64,000 nucleotides of DNA, from NCBI RefSeq assembly GCF_900119845.1, contig NZ_FPKU01000001.1, forward strand, positions 186,001-250,000, written 5' to 3'. The notes beneath the pieces are model-generated. The model was not told where the DNA came from. It made no database searches and saw nothing but the letters and a program-made list of their open reading frames with translations. Source of the DNA: Devosia enhydra (lineage in GTDB: Bacteria > Pseudomonadota > Alphaproteobacteria > Rhizobiales > Devosiaceae). Below, in pieces: positions 27,136-35,367 of the stretch. Numbering within the stretch: position 1 is the stretch's first letter; each line of letters begins with the position of its first letter. The position numbers were made by a program, and so were the translations under genes.

Positions 27136-27612
27136 ATGCGCCTTCCATCCAAGCGACATCTTGCGCCGGTTCTGGCTCTCCTGCTCTCGGCCAGTCCGGC
27201 CCTGGCCTGGACGCAGATAAAGACGGACGAATTCGTCGCCGCCACGCAGCTCGATGCCGACGAAACCTACATCCTGTCCTATTCCTGCGACATGGCGTTC
27301 GGCCTTTACGTTCTCGCGATAGAGACGGGCGAGCCGTGGGATGCCGAGGCCGAATACCAGGAGACGGTGGAGGTGGTGTTCACCGTCGATGGCACCGCGC
27401 TCGAACCGGTCGCCATCCCGGTTACCGAACTCGGCGGCAATATCGGCCTGATGCTGACCGAGATCGATGACGGCTTCGACATCGTCTATGACGGGCTCCT
27501 CGCAGCCACCGCCCGCATCGATGCCAGCCTTCTCGACACGACGCTGACCTTCGACGGTTCGGAAACGGCCCCTGCCTTCGACGATGTCGATCTGATCTGC
27601 TGGGACGAATGA
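27136..27612 (+). CDS. Secreted protein, first of three tandem paralogues
   Basis: A 158-residue protein of unknown family. It has a 24-residue signal peptide ending SPALA, after which the mature protein starts with WT. The mature chain is acidic and beta-rich and has exactly two cysteines, C51 (in [10 protein letters not shown]) and C155 in a C-terminal CW motif (LICWDE). These can form one disulfide closing the domain. Shared positions with the next two genes include EPW at about 67-69, FTVDGT, and LDTTLTFDG near the end. Its stop overlaps the next start (ATGA). Location should be periplasmic or extracellular. Confidence 0.8.
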   Translation: MRLPSKRHLAPVLALLLSASPALAWTQIKTDEFVAATQLDADETYILSYSCDMAFGLYVLAIETGEPWDAEAEYQETVEVVFTVDGTALEPVAIPVTELGGNIGLMLTEIDDGFDIVYDGLLAATARIDASLLDTTLTFDGSETAPAFDDVDLICWDE

Positions 27613-28082
27613 TGCGCACCCGCCAGCGGACCTGCCTTGCCCTCATCGCCCTGCTTGCGGGCTGCATGCCCGCCGCCGCCTGGACGGTCGAGGAGAGCGA
27701 GGGGTTCTTTTACACCTACCAGCCCGATGAAACGGGCGAGTATTATCTCACGCTCGATTGCGATATCGACTTCGGCTTCTATTCGATCTCGATCGAGGGC
27801 AGCGAGCCCTGGGAGCCGACCACCAGCTACGCCCCGCAGGTGCCGACGCGCTTCATCGTCGATGGCACCCCACTTCCTGAGACTGTGCTGCAATTTACCA
27901 ACGTCGAGAACACCGTCGCCGTGATGATCTCCGAGGCACAGGATGGGTTTTCGGAGCTGCACGAGGCGCTTGCCGCTGCCACCGCGACGGTTGACGTGAG
28001 CTATTTCGACAAGGCGATGCGCTTCGATGTCACCGGCATCGCGGATGCCTTCGCTGCCATCGATACGCTCTGCTGGGGGTAA
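27609..28082 (+). CDS. Secreted protein or lipoprotein, second of three tandem paralogues
   Basis: A 157-residue paralogue of the genes on either side. The mature part begins AAAWTVEE and keeps C51 (LDCDIDFGFY), EPW, FIVDGTPL and the terminal CWG (C155, W156). Unlike its neighbours it has a lipobox-like LLAGC ending at C19, so it may be lipid-anchored at C19 instead of cleaved after residue 24. It starts four bases before the end of the first gene and ends exactly one base before the third. Confidence 0.8.
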   Translation: MMRTRQRTCLALIALLAGCMPAAAWTVEESEGFFYTYQPDETGEYYLTLDCDIDFGFYSISIEGSEPWEPTTSYAPQVPTRFIVDGTPLPETVLQFTNVENTVAVMISEAQDGFSELHEALAAATATVDVSYFDKAMRFDVTGIADAFAAIDTLCWG

Positions 28083-28565
28083 ATGATGCGGTTTCATTCA
28101 GCAATGAGTGTCGTCGGGCTGCTGCTCGCCGCCTCGGCAAGCCCGGCTCTGGCGTGGACGCTCGAGAACAATGTCCTGGTCGAGATCGCCACCCAGCGCG
28201 ATCGCGATGACCGGCTGCGGTTCGATGTCGCCTGCGACCAGTCGACCGGCGAGTTCTGGGCGCAGCTGACGCTCGACGAGAGCTGGGCGGAAACGACGCT
28301 CGATCCCGAGGAGAAGGTCGCGATCAGCTTTGCGGCCTCGGGCGAGAGTTTTACCACCGAGGCGTTCAGCCTTGTCGACGATGGCGGCATGGTCGCGCTC
28401 AGCCTCGGGGATTGGGACGATCCCCAAGCGCTGCAGTCCGTGCTCGTGATGCTGCAGACGGCAAACGATACGCTCGACGTCGGCCTGCTCGACATCGAGG
28501 CGCAGTTTCCGGCCGCCGGGTTCAGCGATGCGCTTGAGACCCTCGTGGCCACCTGCTGGGGATAA
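28083..28565 (+). CDS. Secreted protein, third of three tandem paralogues
   Basis: A 160-residue paralogue. The signal peptide ends SPALA and the mature chain starts WT. C51 (VACDQSTGEF) and C158 in the terminal CWG are its only mature cysteines. It is the most diverged of the three, with SW in place of EPW, but the spacing of the first Cys (residue 51 in all three), TLDVGLLD near the C-terminus and the CW end are kept. The start codon directly abuts the stop of the second gene. It is convergent with the secreted-protein gene at 28591-28998, 25 bases away. Confidence 0.8.
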   Translation: MMRFHSAMSVVGLLLAASASPALAWTLENNVLVEIATQRDRDDRLRFDVACDQSTGEFWAQLTLDESWAETTLDPEEKVAISFAASGESFTTEAFSLVDDGGMVALSLGDWDDPQALQSVLVMLQTANDTLDVGLLDIEAQFPAAGFSDALETLVATCWG

Positions 28566-28590
28566 ACCCGCCGGCCGGTTTCGCGGAGCT

Positions 28591-28998
28591 CTATTCCGTC
28601 TTGGGCTCGGCGCAGCCTTCGCTGCCGGCGATGGCGGTTTCGCCCATCGCCTGTACGCTCTCATCGGGGTTGAGCACGGCGACGGCGAGGCTCTCGGGTC
28701 CCTCGGGCACCGCGACGGCGCCTGACCATGTGATCGGCACGATCTGCATGGTGCACACCTCGGCGGTGGAAACGGTAGCGAGGCTGATGTCGTACGCGCC
28801 CATTTCATCCTGCCCGACCGTCATCTCGCCGGTTTCCTGGCACGCGCCGCCCTCGAAGGTCAGGCTCACTGCAACGCGTTCGGCATCGAGCCGGCAGGCT
28901 GAAAGATCTGAAAGCGCCGCTGCCTCCTGCGCCATGGCGGTGCCGCCGGCGAGCACGAGGGCGAAGGCTGCGGAGAGCAGGCGGGTGGGCAGGGGCAT
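28591..28998 (-). CDS. Secreted four-cysteine protein
   Basis: A 135-residue protein with a signal peptide (LLSAAFALVLAGGTAMAQ, cleavage near 24) and four cysteines at 35, 53, 82 and 129, consistent with two disulfides. I do not recognise a family, and it does not share the CW pattern of the three genes facing it. GGAGAAG lies before ATG 28998, which favours this start over a longer frame. The first Met upstream would overlap the divergent ABC-F gene. Confidence 0.7.
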   Translation of the reverse strand: MPLPTRLLSAAFALVLAGGTAMAQEAAALSDLSACRLDAERVAVSLTFEGGACQETGEMTVGQDEMGAYDISLATVSTAEVCTMQIVPITWSGAVAVPEGPESLAVAVLNPDESVQAMGETAIAGSEGCAEPKTE

Positions 28999-29092
28999 TG
29001 GACTTCTCCATTCCAAATCTATATTGGCTGGCGCCTGAACCAGACCGAGAATAACGGGAACGCGCGTCCGCACCGGCGGATGCATTGATGCC

Positions 29093-30982
29093 ATGCTGAC
29101 CATCACAAACCTCACCTACCGCATCCAGGGCCGCGAGCTGTTCGAGGGCGCGAGCGTCGTTTTGCCGACCGGCTCGAAGACCGGCTTCGTGGGCAAGAAC
29201 GGCACCGGCAAGACCACGCTCTTCCACCTCATCCAGGGGCATATCGGGGCCGATTCCGGCTCCATCGAATTGCAGCGGCGGGCTCGCATCGGCGCGGTGG
29301 CGCAGGAAGCGCCCGCCGGCGACGAGACGGCGCTCGATGTGGTGATGGGCGCCGACACGGAGCGCACCGCGCTTCTGGCCGAGGCCGAGACGGCGACCGA
29401 CCCGCACCGCATCGCCGAAATCCACACCCGCCTCGCCGATATCGATGCGCACACCGCCGAAGCGCGCGCCGCCACCATCCTCAAGGGCCTCGGCTTTTCC
29501 GAGGAGCGGCAACTGGGCCCCACCCGCAATCTATCGGGCGGCTGGCGCATGCGCGTGGCGCTGGCCGGCGTGCTGTTTTCCCAGCCCGACCTGCTGCTGC
29601 TCGACGAGCCGACCAACTATCTCGATCTCGAAGGCACGCTGTGGCTCGAGAAATATCTCGCCACCTATCCCTACACCGTGTTCATGATCAGCCATGATCG
29701 TGACCTGCTCAACAAGGCGGTGAGTTCGATCATCCATCTCGAGCACCGCAAGCTCACCTTCTACAAGGGCAATTACGACACGTTCGAAACCACGCGTCGC
29801 ATGCAGATGGAGCTCAACAACAAGAGCCGCGAGAAGTCGCTCGACCAGATCGCGCATCTGCAGAAATTCGTCGATCGCTTCAAGGCCAAGGCGACCAAGG
29901 CCAAGCAGGCCCAGTCGCGCATGAAGATGATCGAAAAGCTCAAGCCACCGGCGGCGATGTTCGACGAGCATTCGGCCCCGTTCCGCTTCGAGCAGCCCAA
30001 GGTGGAACAGCCCACCCCGATGATCACGCTCGAAGGCGTCTCGGCCGGCTATGACGGCAAGCCGGTGCTGAGCCGGCTCAACATGCGCATCGATCCCGAT
30101 GACCGGCTGGCGCTGGTGGGCGTCAACGGCAATGGCAAGTCGACTTTCGCCAAGCTCCTGGCCGGCGATATCGCGCCGCTCGGGGGCCAGCTGCGGCTGG
30201 GCCGCAAGCTCGAGATTGCCCATTTCGCCCAGCACCAGATGGACAAGCTCAAGCCCGAATGGACCCCCCTCGAGCACGTCGCCGAGCTGATGCCGCTCGA
30301 CAACGAGGCGCGTCGCCGCTCGCGACTGGCGCAGATGGGCCTCACCACCTCGCGCATGGATACGCTCGCCAAGAACCTCTCGGGCGGCGAGCGCGCCCGG
30401 CTGCTGATGGGTCTCATCACCTTCGGTGGTCCGGGCATGCTCATCCTCGACGAGCCGACCAACCATCTCGATATCGACAGCCGCGACGCGCTGGTGCATG
30501 CGCTCAACGAGTTCGAGGGCGCCGTGCTGATCATCAGCCATGACCGCCACCTGATCGAGGCCACCTGCGACACGCTCTGGATCGCCGAGGGCGGCACCGT
30601 GCGCGAGCTCGATGAGGATCTCGACAGCTATCAGCGCTCCATCGTCGGCCAGTCGGGCAGGGCCTCGGGTTCAGCCAGCGGCCCGGTTCCGGCCCAGCCG
30701 GTCGACCGCAAGGCCCAGCGCCAGGATGCCGCCGCCCGCCGCGCCGAGACCGCGCCTTTGCGCAAGAAGATCAAGGACGCCGAGAGCAAGCTCGAGCGGC
30801 TGCGCCGCGAAGTGGAAAAGCTCGACGTGCTTCTCGGCGACCCCAAGATCTATGATGGCGCGCCCGAACGGCTCATCCACGTCACCAAGGAAAAGGCCCG
30901 CTTCACCGCCGAAGCCGCAGCGCTTGAGGAAAGCTGGCTCGAATGGAGTGCCGAACTCGAGGACGCCGAAAAGGCCGCGTGA
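29093..30982 (+). CDS. ABC-F family ATPase (Uup-like)
   Basis: A soluble protein of 629 residues with two ATP-binding domains and no membrane spans. ABC-F proteins act at the ribosome or in related stress functions. Domain 1 has GKNGTGKTT (about 34-42), LSGGWRMRVALA and LLLLDEPTNYLD. The linker (about 240-300) is rich in Lys and Gln. Domain 2 has GVNGNGKST, LSGGERARLLMGL and LILDEPTNHLD. A C-terminal coiled coil (about 545-629) matches Uup and its relatives. The exact subfamily cannot be set from sequence alone. It starts divergently from 28591-28998. Confidence 0.93.
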   Translation: MLTITNLTYRIQGRELFEGASVVLPTGSKTGFVGKNGTGKTTLFHLIQGHIGADSGSIELQRRARIGAVAQEAPAGDETALDVVMGADTERTALLAEAETATDPHRIAEIHTRLADIDAHTAEARAATILKGLGFSEERQLGPTRNLSGGWRMRVALAGVLFSQPDLLLLDEPTNYLDLEGTLWLEKYLATYPYTVFMISHDRDLLNKAVSSIIHLEHRKLTFYKGNYDTFETTRRMQMELNNKSREKSLDQIAHLQKFVDRFKAKATKAKQAQSRMKMIEKLKPPAAMFDEHSAPFRFEQPKVEQPTPMITLEGVSAGYDGKPVLSRLNMRIDPDDRLALVGVNGNGKSTFAKLLAGDIAPLGGQLRLGRKLEIAHFAQHQMDKLKPEWTPLEHVAELMPLDNEARRRSRLAQMGLTTSRMDTLAKNLSGGERARLLMGLITFGGPGMLILDEPTNHLDIDSRDALVHALNEFEGAVLIISHDRHLIEATCDTLWIAEGGTVRELDEDLDSYQRSIVGQSGRASGSASGPVPAQPVDRKAQRQDAAARRAETAPLRKKIKDAESKLERLRREVEKLDVLLGDPKIYDGAPERLIHVTKEKARFTAEAAALEESWLEWSAELEDAEKAA

Positions 30983-30985
30983 GGG

Positions 30986-31110
30986 GGCCTCGCCCCCGTC
31001 CTTCGAGGCTCGGCTCCTGCCGCGCACCTCAGGATGAGGGCGAGGCCGAAGAGTGTTCAGCCCTCATCCTGAGGCGCCTTGCGCAGCAAGGCCTCGAAGG
31101 ACGAGGGCCT
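30986..31110. repeat. Double palindromic repeat after the ABC-F gene
   Basis: Two nested inverted pairs lie between the ABC-F stop and the next gene. GTCCTTCGAGGC pairs with GCCTCGAAGGAC, and CCTCAGGATGAGGG pairs with CCCTCATCCTGAGG. They form a long potential hairpin made of two half-units of about 45 bases in opposite orientation. A third, single half-unit is at 31540-31600. It may end transcription or bind a nucleoid protein. Confidence 0.75.
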
Positions 31111-31144
31111 GCCGCGGACGATAGGTATTGACCGGGAGCCACCC

Positions 31145-31504
31145 ATGCCGCAGTTCAATCGCCTCTGGCGCTTCGTGTTCAAGGCCGCGTCGCGGGCTGA
31201 AAGCCAGGATGGCGCCGAGATGGTGGCCGAACGCCTCGGCATCACCCTGCCGCCCGTCAAGCCCTACGAAGTCGCCGACGAGTGGATGACGGACGAGGTG
31301 GAGATCGTCGAGGCGGCCGACGCCGCGACGCTTCTGGGCGCAACCCTCGCGCTCTCGGGCCGGCTCGGCAACAGCTGGATGGTCGAAAAACTGTCCGGCT
31401 TAGAGGATGACGGCAATGCCTTCGGCACCTTCAACCCGAAGGCCGGCAATGCCTCGAGTGTCCCCGAACTGATCTGGGGCCATTTCGAGATCTGGCCGGC
31501 GTGA
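31145..31504 (+). CDS. Hypothetical 119-aa protein
   Basis: A soluble, acidic protein starting MPQFNRLWRFVFKAASRAE and ending WGHFEIWPA. I recognise no family, signal peptide, membrane span or cysteine. GGGAG precedes ATG 31145, and base composition matches the neighbours. Palindromic repeats flank it on both sides. Confidence 0.6.
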   Translation: MPQFNRLWRFVFKAASRAESQDGAEMVAERLGITLPPVKPYEVADEWMTDEVEIVEAADAATLLGATLALSGRLGNSWMVEKLSGLEDDGNAFGTFNPKAGNASSVPELIWGHFEIWPA

Positions 31505-31539
31505 GGCTTTTGTGGTCGGGACCTCATGGTGAGGTGCTT

Positions 31540-31600
31540 TTCCGGCCCTCCTTCGAGGCTCGCTGCGCTCGCACCTTAGGATGAGGCCGGAAAAGCCTCG
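31540..31600. repeat. Half-unit of the palindromic repeat
   Basis: CCTCCTTCGAGGC, a GC spacer and ACCTTAGGATGAGG repeat the order seen in the left half of 30986-31110. The flanking CCGGCC/CCGG words and a later GCCTCGAACCACGAGG suggest a partial second arm. Confidence 0.65.
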
Positions 31601-31684
31601 AACCACGAGGCCCGCCGCGCCGGACTTGCCACCCAGCTTCATCGCCACTCGATCCCAACCGCATCGCCATCCCGTCGTCCCCGC

Positions 31685-31757
31685 GAAAGCGGGAATCTCT
31701 GTTTGGTTCAGCGGGGACGCAAGTGAAACAGGGATCCCTGCTTTCGCAGGACTGACC
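31685..31757. repeat. Imperfect palindromic repeat element, copy 2
   Basis: Arms TCCCCGCGAAAGCGGGAATC and GGGATCCCTGCTTTCGCAGG are largely complementary over about 26 bases around a centre of about 20 bases. It is related to the element at 26371-26452 and lies at the 3' end of the ion-channel gene. Confidence 0.75.
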
Positions 31758-31776
31758 CTCTGCTAACGCGCCTCCC

Positions 31777-32574
31777 TCAATCCCCCTCATCGGGAATGTT
31801 GAGCAGGTGCCCGCAGGCCTTGCAGTGAACGGCGTCGGGCTCGTGGCGCTGCAGCCCGCATTGCGGACACGGGAAGAGCACCTTGTGCGGCCGGAAGATC
31901 GCCTGGGCCAGCCGCACGAAGAGCGAAATGCCCACGATCATCGCCACGATCGAGGTGAGCTTGCCCAGCGTGCCGGGCAGGGTGATGTCGCCAAAGCCGG
32001 TGGTCGTCACCGTCGCGACGGTGAAATAAAGCGCATCGACATAGCCTTCGATGCCCGATCCGGTGCGCGCGAACACCGTGTAGACGAAGCCCGTGACCAC
32101 GAAGAGGAAGGTGAGGAGGTTGACCACCGCCTGCACCTGCTCCTGATAGTCGCCGAACCCGTATTTGCGCAGAGGCCGCCACAGGAACCCGCTCTTGGAG
32201 AGCGTCCAGAGCCGCAGGATTCTGAGGAAGCCGAAATTGGCCAGCCAGGCCGGCGCCAGCAGTGTCGCCAGAATCACGAGGTCGACGATCACCGTCGGCT
32301 GCCGCAGCCAGCGCAGCGGATCGGTGGCCGCCAGCCCGCGTGCCGCAAGGTCGGCGATCAGCAGCAGCGCCACGGCATAATCGATGAGAATGAAGCCCGG
32401 CGCGTCGCGCAGAAGCGGCGTTGCGATGAAGAAGGCGAGGATGGCGATGTCGACGAGCAGCACCGCCGTCTGGAAGCGCAGTGCGCCCGGCGAGTGCCCG
32501 TGATAGAGCAGGCGCAGCCTGTTCCGCAGCCTCTCGATGCCAGTGACTTCAGTCGGTTCGGCCGATTTGCTCAT
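31777..32574 (-). CDS. Voltage-gated-type potassium channel with C-terminal zinc ribbon
   Basis: A 265-residue membrane protein with about four N-terminal spans, including an S4-like helix (FGFLRILRLWTLSKSG, 114-129), then a pore helix and the selectivity filter TTGFGD at 191-196, and a last span. After the channel a C-terminal zinc ribbon CPQC (236-239) and CKAC (251-254) is present. The filter has GFG in place of GYG, a known variant in prokaryotic K+ channels. Start MSKSAEP at 32574 is chosen over an upstream frame. It is not clear what the cytoplasmic ribbon senses. Confidence 0.85.
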   Translation of the reverse strand: MSKSAEPTEVTGIERLRNRLRLLYHGHSPGALRFQTAVLLVDIAILAFFIATPLLRDAPGFILIDYAVALLLIADLAARGLAATDPLRWLRQPTVIVDLVILATLLAPAWLANFGFLRILRLWTLSKSGFLWRPLRKYGFGDYQEQVQAVVNLLTFLFVVTGFVYTVFARTGSGIEGYVDALYFTVATVTTTGFGDITLPGTLGKLTSIVAMIVGISLFVRLAQAIFRPHKVLFPCPQCGLQRHEPDAVHCKACGHLLNIPDEGD

Positions 32575-32766
32575 GCGGTCTTCATAACGCCTCAGGATGT
32601 GCTGCACCAGCATCGCGGAGGCTGTGGCGATTGTGCAACGCAAGCTTCACGAATGCCTGAAGCGGGCAAAAATGTGATGGAACCTTGCCGCGTTTGGCCT
32701 AACCTCATCTGCGTCGGCAGGGGGCCGGCATCCCAGATTTATGTCCGGTTGCGTCGCCGGTTCTCG

Positions 32767-32973
32767 ATGGAAGGTCACGTGTCCGCCATGCCATTCCGCA
32801 TGTCCGAAGTTTGCGCCGCACTCACGCTGATGATCGCGCTCATCGGCGCCAAATATTTGCCGATGCTGAGCTTTCTGCCGCTGTCGCAGATGGCCGGCAT
32901 CACCGCTTTTTCCTTTGCCATCTTCCTCGCCCTGCGTCTTTACCAATACGAGCTCGCCCAGCTCGATAGCTGA
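32767..32973 (+). CDS. Small membrane protein
   Basis: A 68-residue open frame (MEGHVSAMPFRMSEVCAAL) with two hydrophobic segments (about 13-25 and 32-55). Codon use matches the surroundings, but no strong ribosome-binding site is seen, and ATG 32788 is an alternative start. I recognise no family. Confidence 0.45.
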   Translation: MEGHVSAMPFRMSEVCAALTLMIALIGAKYLPMLSFLPLSQMAGITAFSFAIFLALRLYQYELAQLDS

Positions 32974-33040
32974 GGCCATGCTGGCGAACCGGGCCCGGGC
33001 GCGCTAAGGTCGCGCCCGTTAAGTCCTCTTCCGGTCCGCC

Positions 33041-35131
33041 ATGAACAAGCCCCTCCTCGCCCGCTCCGTCTGCCCGCATGACTGCCCGTCGGTCTGCGCC
33101 CTCGATGTCGAGATCATCGATAGCCGCACCATCGGGCGCGTGCGCGGCGCCAAGGACGATCCCTACACGGCCGGCGTGATCTGCGAGAAGGTGGCGCGCT
33201 ATGCCGAGCGGATTCATCACCCCAACAGATTGACTCAACCCCTTCGCCGCATTGGCAAAAAGGGCGAAGGCCGGTTCGCGCCCATCAGCTGGGACGCGGC
33301 GATGGACGAGATCGTCGCCCGCTTCCGGCAGATCGAGGCCGAATGGGGCCCCGAGGCCATCTGGCCCTATCATTATGCCGGCACCATGGGCCATGTGCAG
33401 CGCGACGGGCTCGACCGGCTGCGCAATGCCATGGGCTATTCCCAGCAATACGACACCATCTGCACCGGCACCGCCTGGCCGGGCTATATCGCCGGCACCG
33501 GGCTTCTGGGCGGGGTCAATCCCGAGCAGATGGCCGAGAGCGACTGCGTCGTCATCTGGGGCACCAATCCGGTGCATACCCAGGTCAACGTCATGACCCA
33601 CGCTATCCGCGCCCGCCGCGAGCGCGGGGCAAAGCTCGTGGTCATCGACATCTACCGCACCCCTACCATGGAGCAGGCCGACATGCCGCTCCTTCTGCGG
33701 CCGGGGTCCGATGGCGCGCTGGCCTGCGCGGTGATGCATGTGCTTCTGCGCGATGGTCTCGCCGACCGCGCCTATATGGCCACCCACACCGATTTCGACG
33801 CCGCGTTCGAGGCGCATCTTTCCACCCGCACGCCCGAATGGGCCGCCCCCATCACCGGGCTTTCAGTCGAGGAGATCGAGGCCTTCGCCCGGCTGGTCGG
33901 CACCACCCCGCGCAGCTTCTTCCGGCTGGGCTTCGGCTTCACCCGGCAGCGCAATGGCGCAATCAACATGCATGCGGCGCTGTCAATCCCCGCCATGACG
34001 GGCGCCTGGCAGCATCGCGGCGGCGGCGCCTTCCACTCCAATTCCGGCACCTGGAAGCTCGACAAGCGCCTGCTGACCGGCGCCGATCTCGCCCGCACCA
34101 GCGTGCGCGAACTCGACATGTCCGAGATCGGCCCGGTGCTGACGGGGGACGAGAAGGCGCTGTTCGGCGGCCCGCCGGTCAAGGCCATCTTCATCCAGAA
34201 CACCAACCCCGCCAATGTCGCGCCCGATCAGACCTTGGTGCGGCAAGGCTTCGAGCGCGAGGACCTCTTCACCGTCGTGCATGAGCAGTTCATGACCGAC
34301 ACGGCCCGCTATGCCGATATCGTCCTGCCCGCCACCATGTTCCTCGAACACAATGACTATTACACCCGCGGTGGCCATACCCGGGTGCTGTTCGGGCCGG
34401 CGCTGGTCGAGGCGCCGGGCGAGGCGCGCTCCAACTTTGCCGTCATCAACGAGTTGCTGGAGCGTCTCGGCGTCTCGCACGAAACTCTCGGGCTCACCGA
34501 TCGCGAGGTCGTGGCCGAAACCTTTCGCGCCTCGGGCTATGGCGATCTCGAACCCATCGCCGCCCAGGGCTTCATCGATCGTGAGCGCCCCGATGCCGAG
34601 GCGCGCTTTGCGCAGGGCTTCGCCTGGCCCGACCGCCGCTATCGCTTCCGCCCGGACTGGCCGGCGGTGGCTGCGCTCAAGGCCTATCGCTGGGCCGGCG
34701 AGCCCTCCCAGATGCCGGTCTTCCCCGATTACTGGGACGTCAACGAAAAGACGGACGCCGAGCACCCCTTTCGGCTCGCCACCAGCCCGGCGCGCGCCTA
34801 TCTCAACTCCTCCTTCGCCGAGACCCCCGGCAGCAAAAAGCGCGAGGGCGATCCGAGCCTGCTCATGACCTCCGCGGACGCCGAGGCGCTCGGGCTGGCC
34901 GAAGGCGCGGCGGTGCTCGTCGGCAATCATCGCGGCGTGGTCGAGCTGACGCTGCGCCTCTTCGATGGCATGCGTCAGGGCGTAGTGATCGCGGAAGGCA
35001 TCCAGCCCAATGGCGCCCATCGCGGGGGCAGGGGCATCAACACATTGATCGGGTCCGATCCGGTCAAGCCCTTCGGCGGCGTCGCCTTCCACGATGCGGC
35101 GGTGTGGATCAGGCCCTCGGCGGCACACTGA
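33041..35131 (+). CDS. Molybdopterin-containing oxidoreductase (DMSO reductase family)
   Basis: A 696-residue molybdopterin enzyme. An N-terminal [4Fe-4S] motif CPHDCPSVC (11-19) is completed by C48 (GVICEKV). The substrate and pterin domains follow: HYAGTMGHVQRDGLDR, VIWGTNPVHTQVN, FTRQRNGAINMHAALS, IQNTNPANVAPDQ, DTARYADIVLPA and the C-terminal dinucleotide-binding beta-barrel near TSADAEALGLAEG. No twin-arginine signal is present, so it is probably cytoplasmic. No small subunit or maturation gene is adjacent. The substrate cannot be inferred from the sequence. Confidence 0.9.
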   Translation: MNKPLLARSVCPHDCPSVCALDVEIIDSRTIGRVRGAKDDPYTAGVICEKVARYAERIHHPNRLTQPLRRIGKKGEGRFAPISWDAAMDEIVARFRQIEAEWGPEAIWPYHYAGTMGHVQRDGLDRLRNAMGYSQQYDTICTGTAWPGYIAGTGLLGGVNPEQMAESDCVVIWGTNPVHTQVNVMTHAIRARRERGAKLVVIDIYRTPTMEQADMPLLLRPGSDGALACAVMHVLLRDGLADRAYMATHTDFDAAFEAHLSTRTPEWAAPITGLSVEEIEAFARLVGTTPRSFFRLGFGFTRQRNGAINMHAALSIPAMTGAWQHRGGGAFHSNSGTWKLDKRLLTGADLARTSVRELDMSEIGPVLTGDEKALFGGPPVKAIFIQNTNPANVAPDQTLVRQGFEREDLFTVVHEQFMTDTARYADIVLPATMFLEHNDYYTRGGHTRVLFGPALVEAPGEARSNFAVINELLERLGVSHETLGLTDREVVAETFRASGYGDLEPIAAQGFIDRERPDAEARFAQGFAWPDRRYRFRPDWPAVAALKAYRWAGEPSQMPVFPDYWDVNEKTDAEHPFRLATSPARAYLNSSFAETPGSKKREGDPSLLMTSADAEALGLAEGAAVLVGNHRGVVELTLRLFDGMRQGVVIAEGIQPNGAHRGGRGINTLIGSDPVKPFGGVAFHDAAVWIRPSAAH

Positions 35132-35367
35132 TCGCCCTCGGCGGGACGCATGGCAGACCTGCGTCGCCGTCGCCGTTGACACGGAGGGCCTGCTGCCCCA
35201 TCTTGGCGGCAGGTTGCTGACGCCTGCCGCTCGCCGGGTATGACCCGACGGTGAAGCTCAGCCGGCAGATTGCCGCTCCCCCGAGATCGCTCTTCCTTTG
35301 CAAGGCGCATCACGGCAAGGCGAGCCCCGTGACGAAAAGACGCCTCGCTGATGGCAAGAGGTTCACC

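Noticed and set aside
35176-35204. A perfect TTGACA with 17 bases to CATCTT, upstream of the glyoxalase-like gene.
   Set aside because: The -10 word is poor (CATCTT), so I do not call a promoter.
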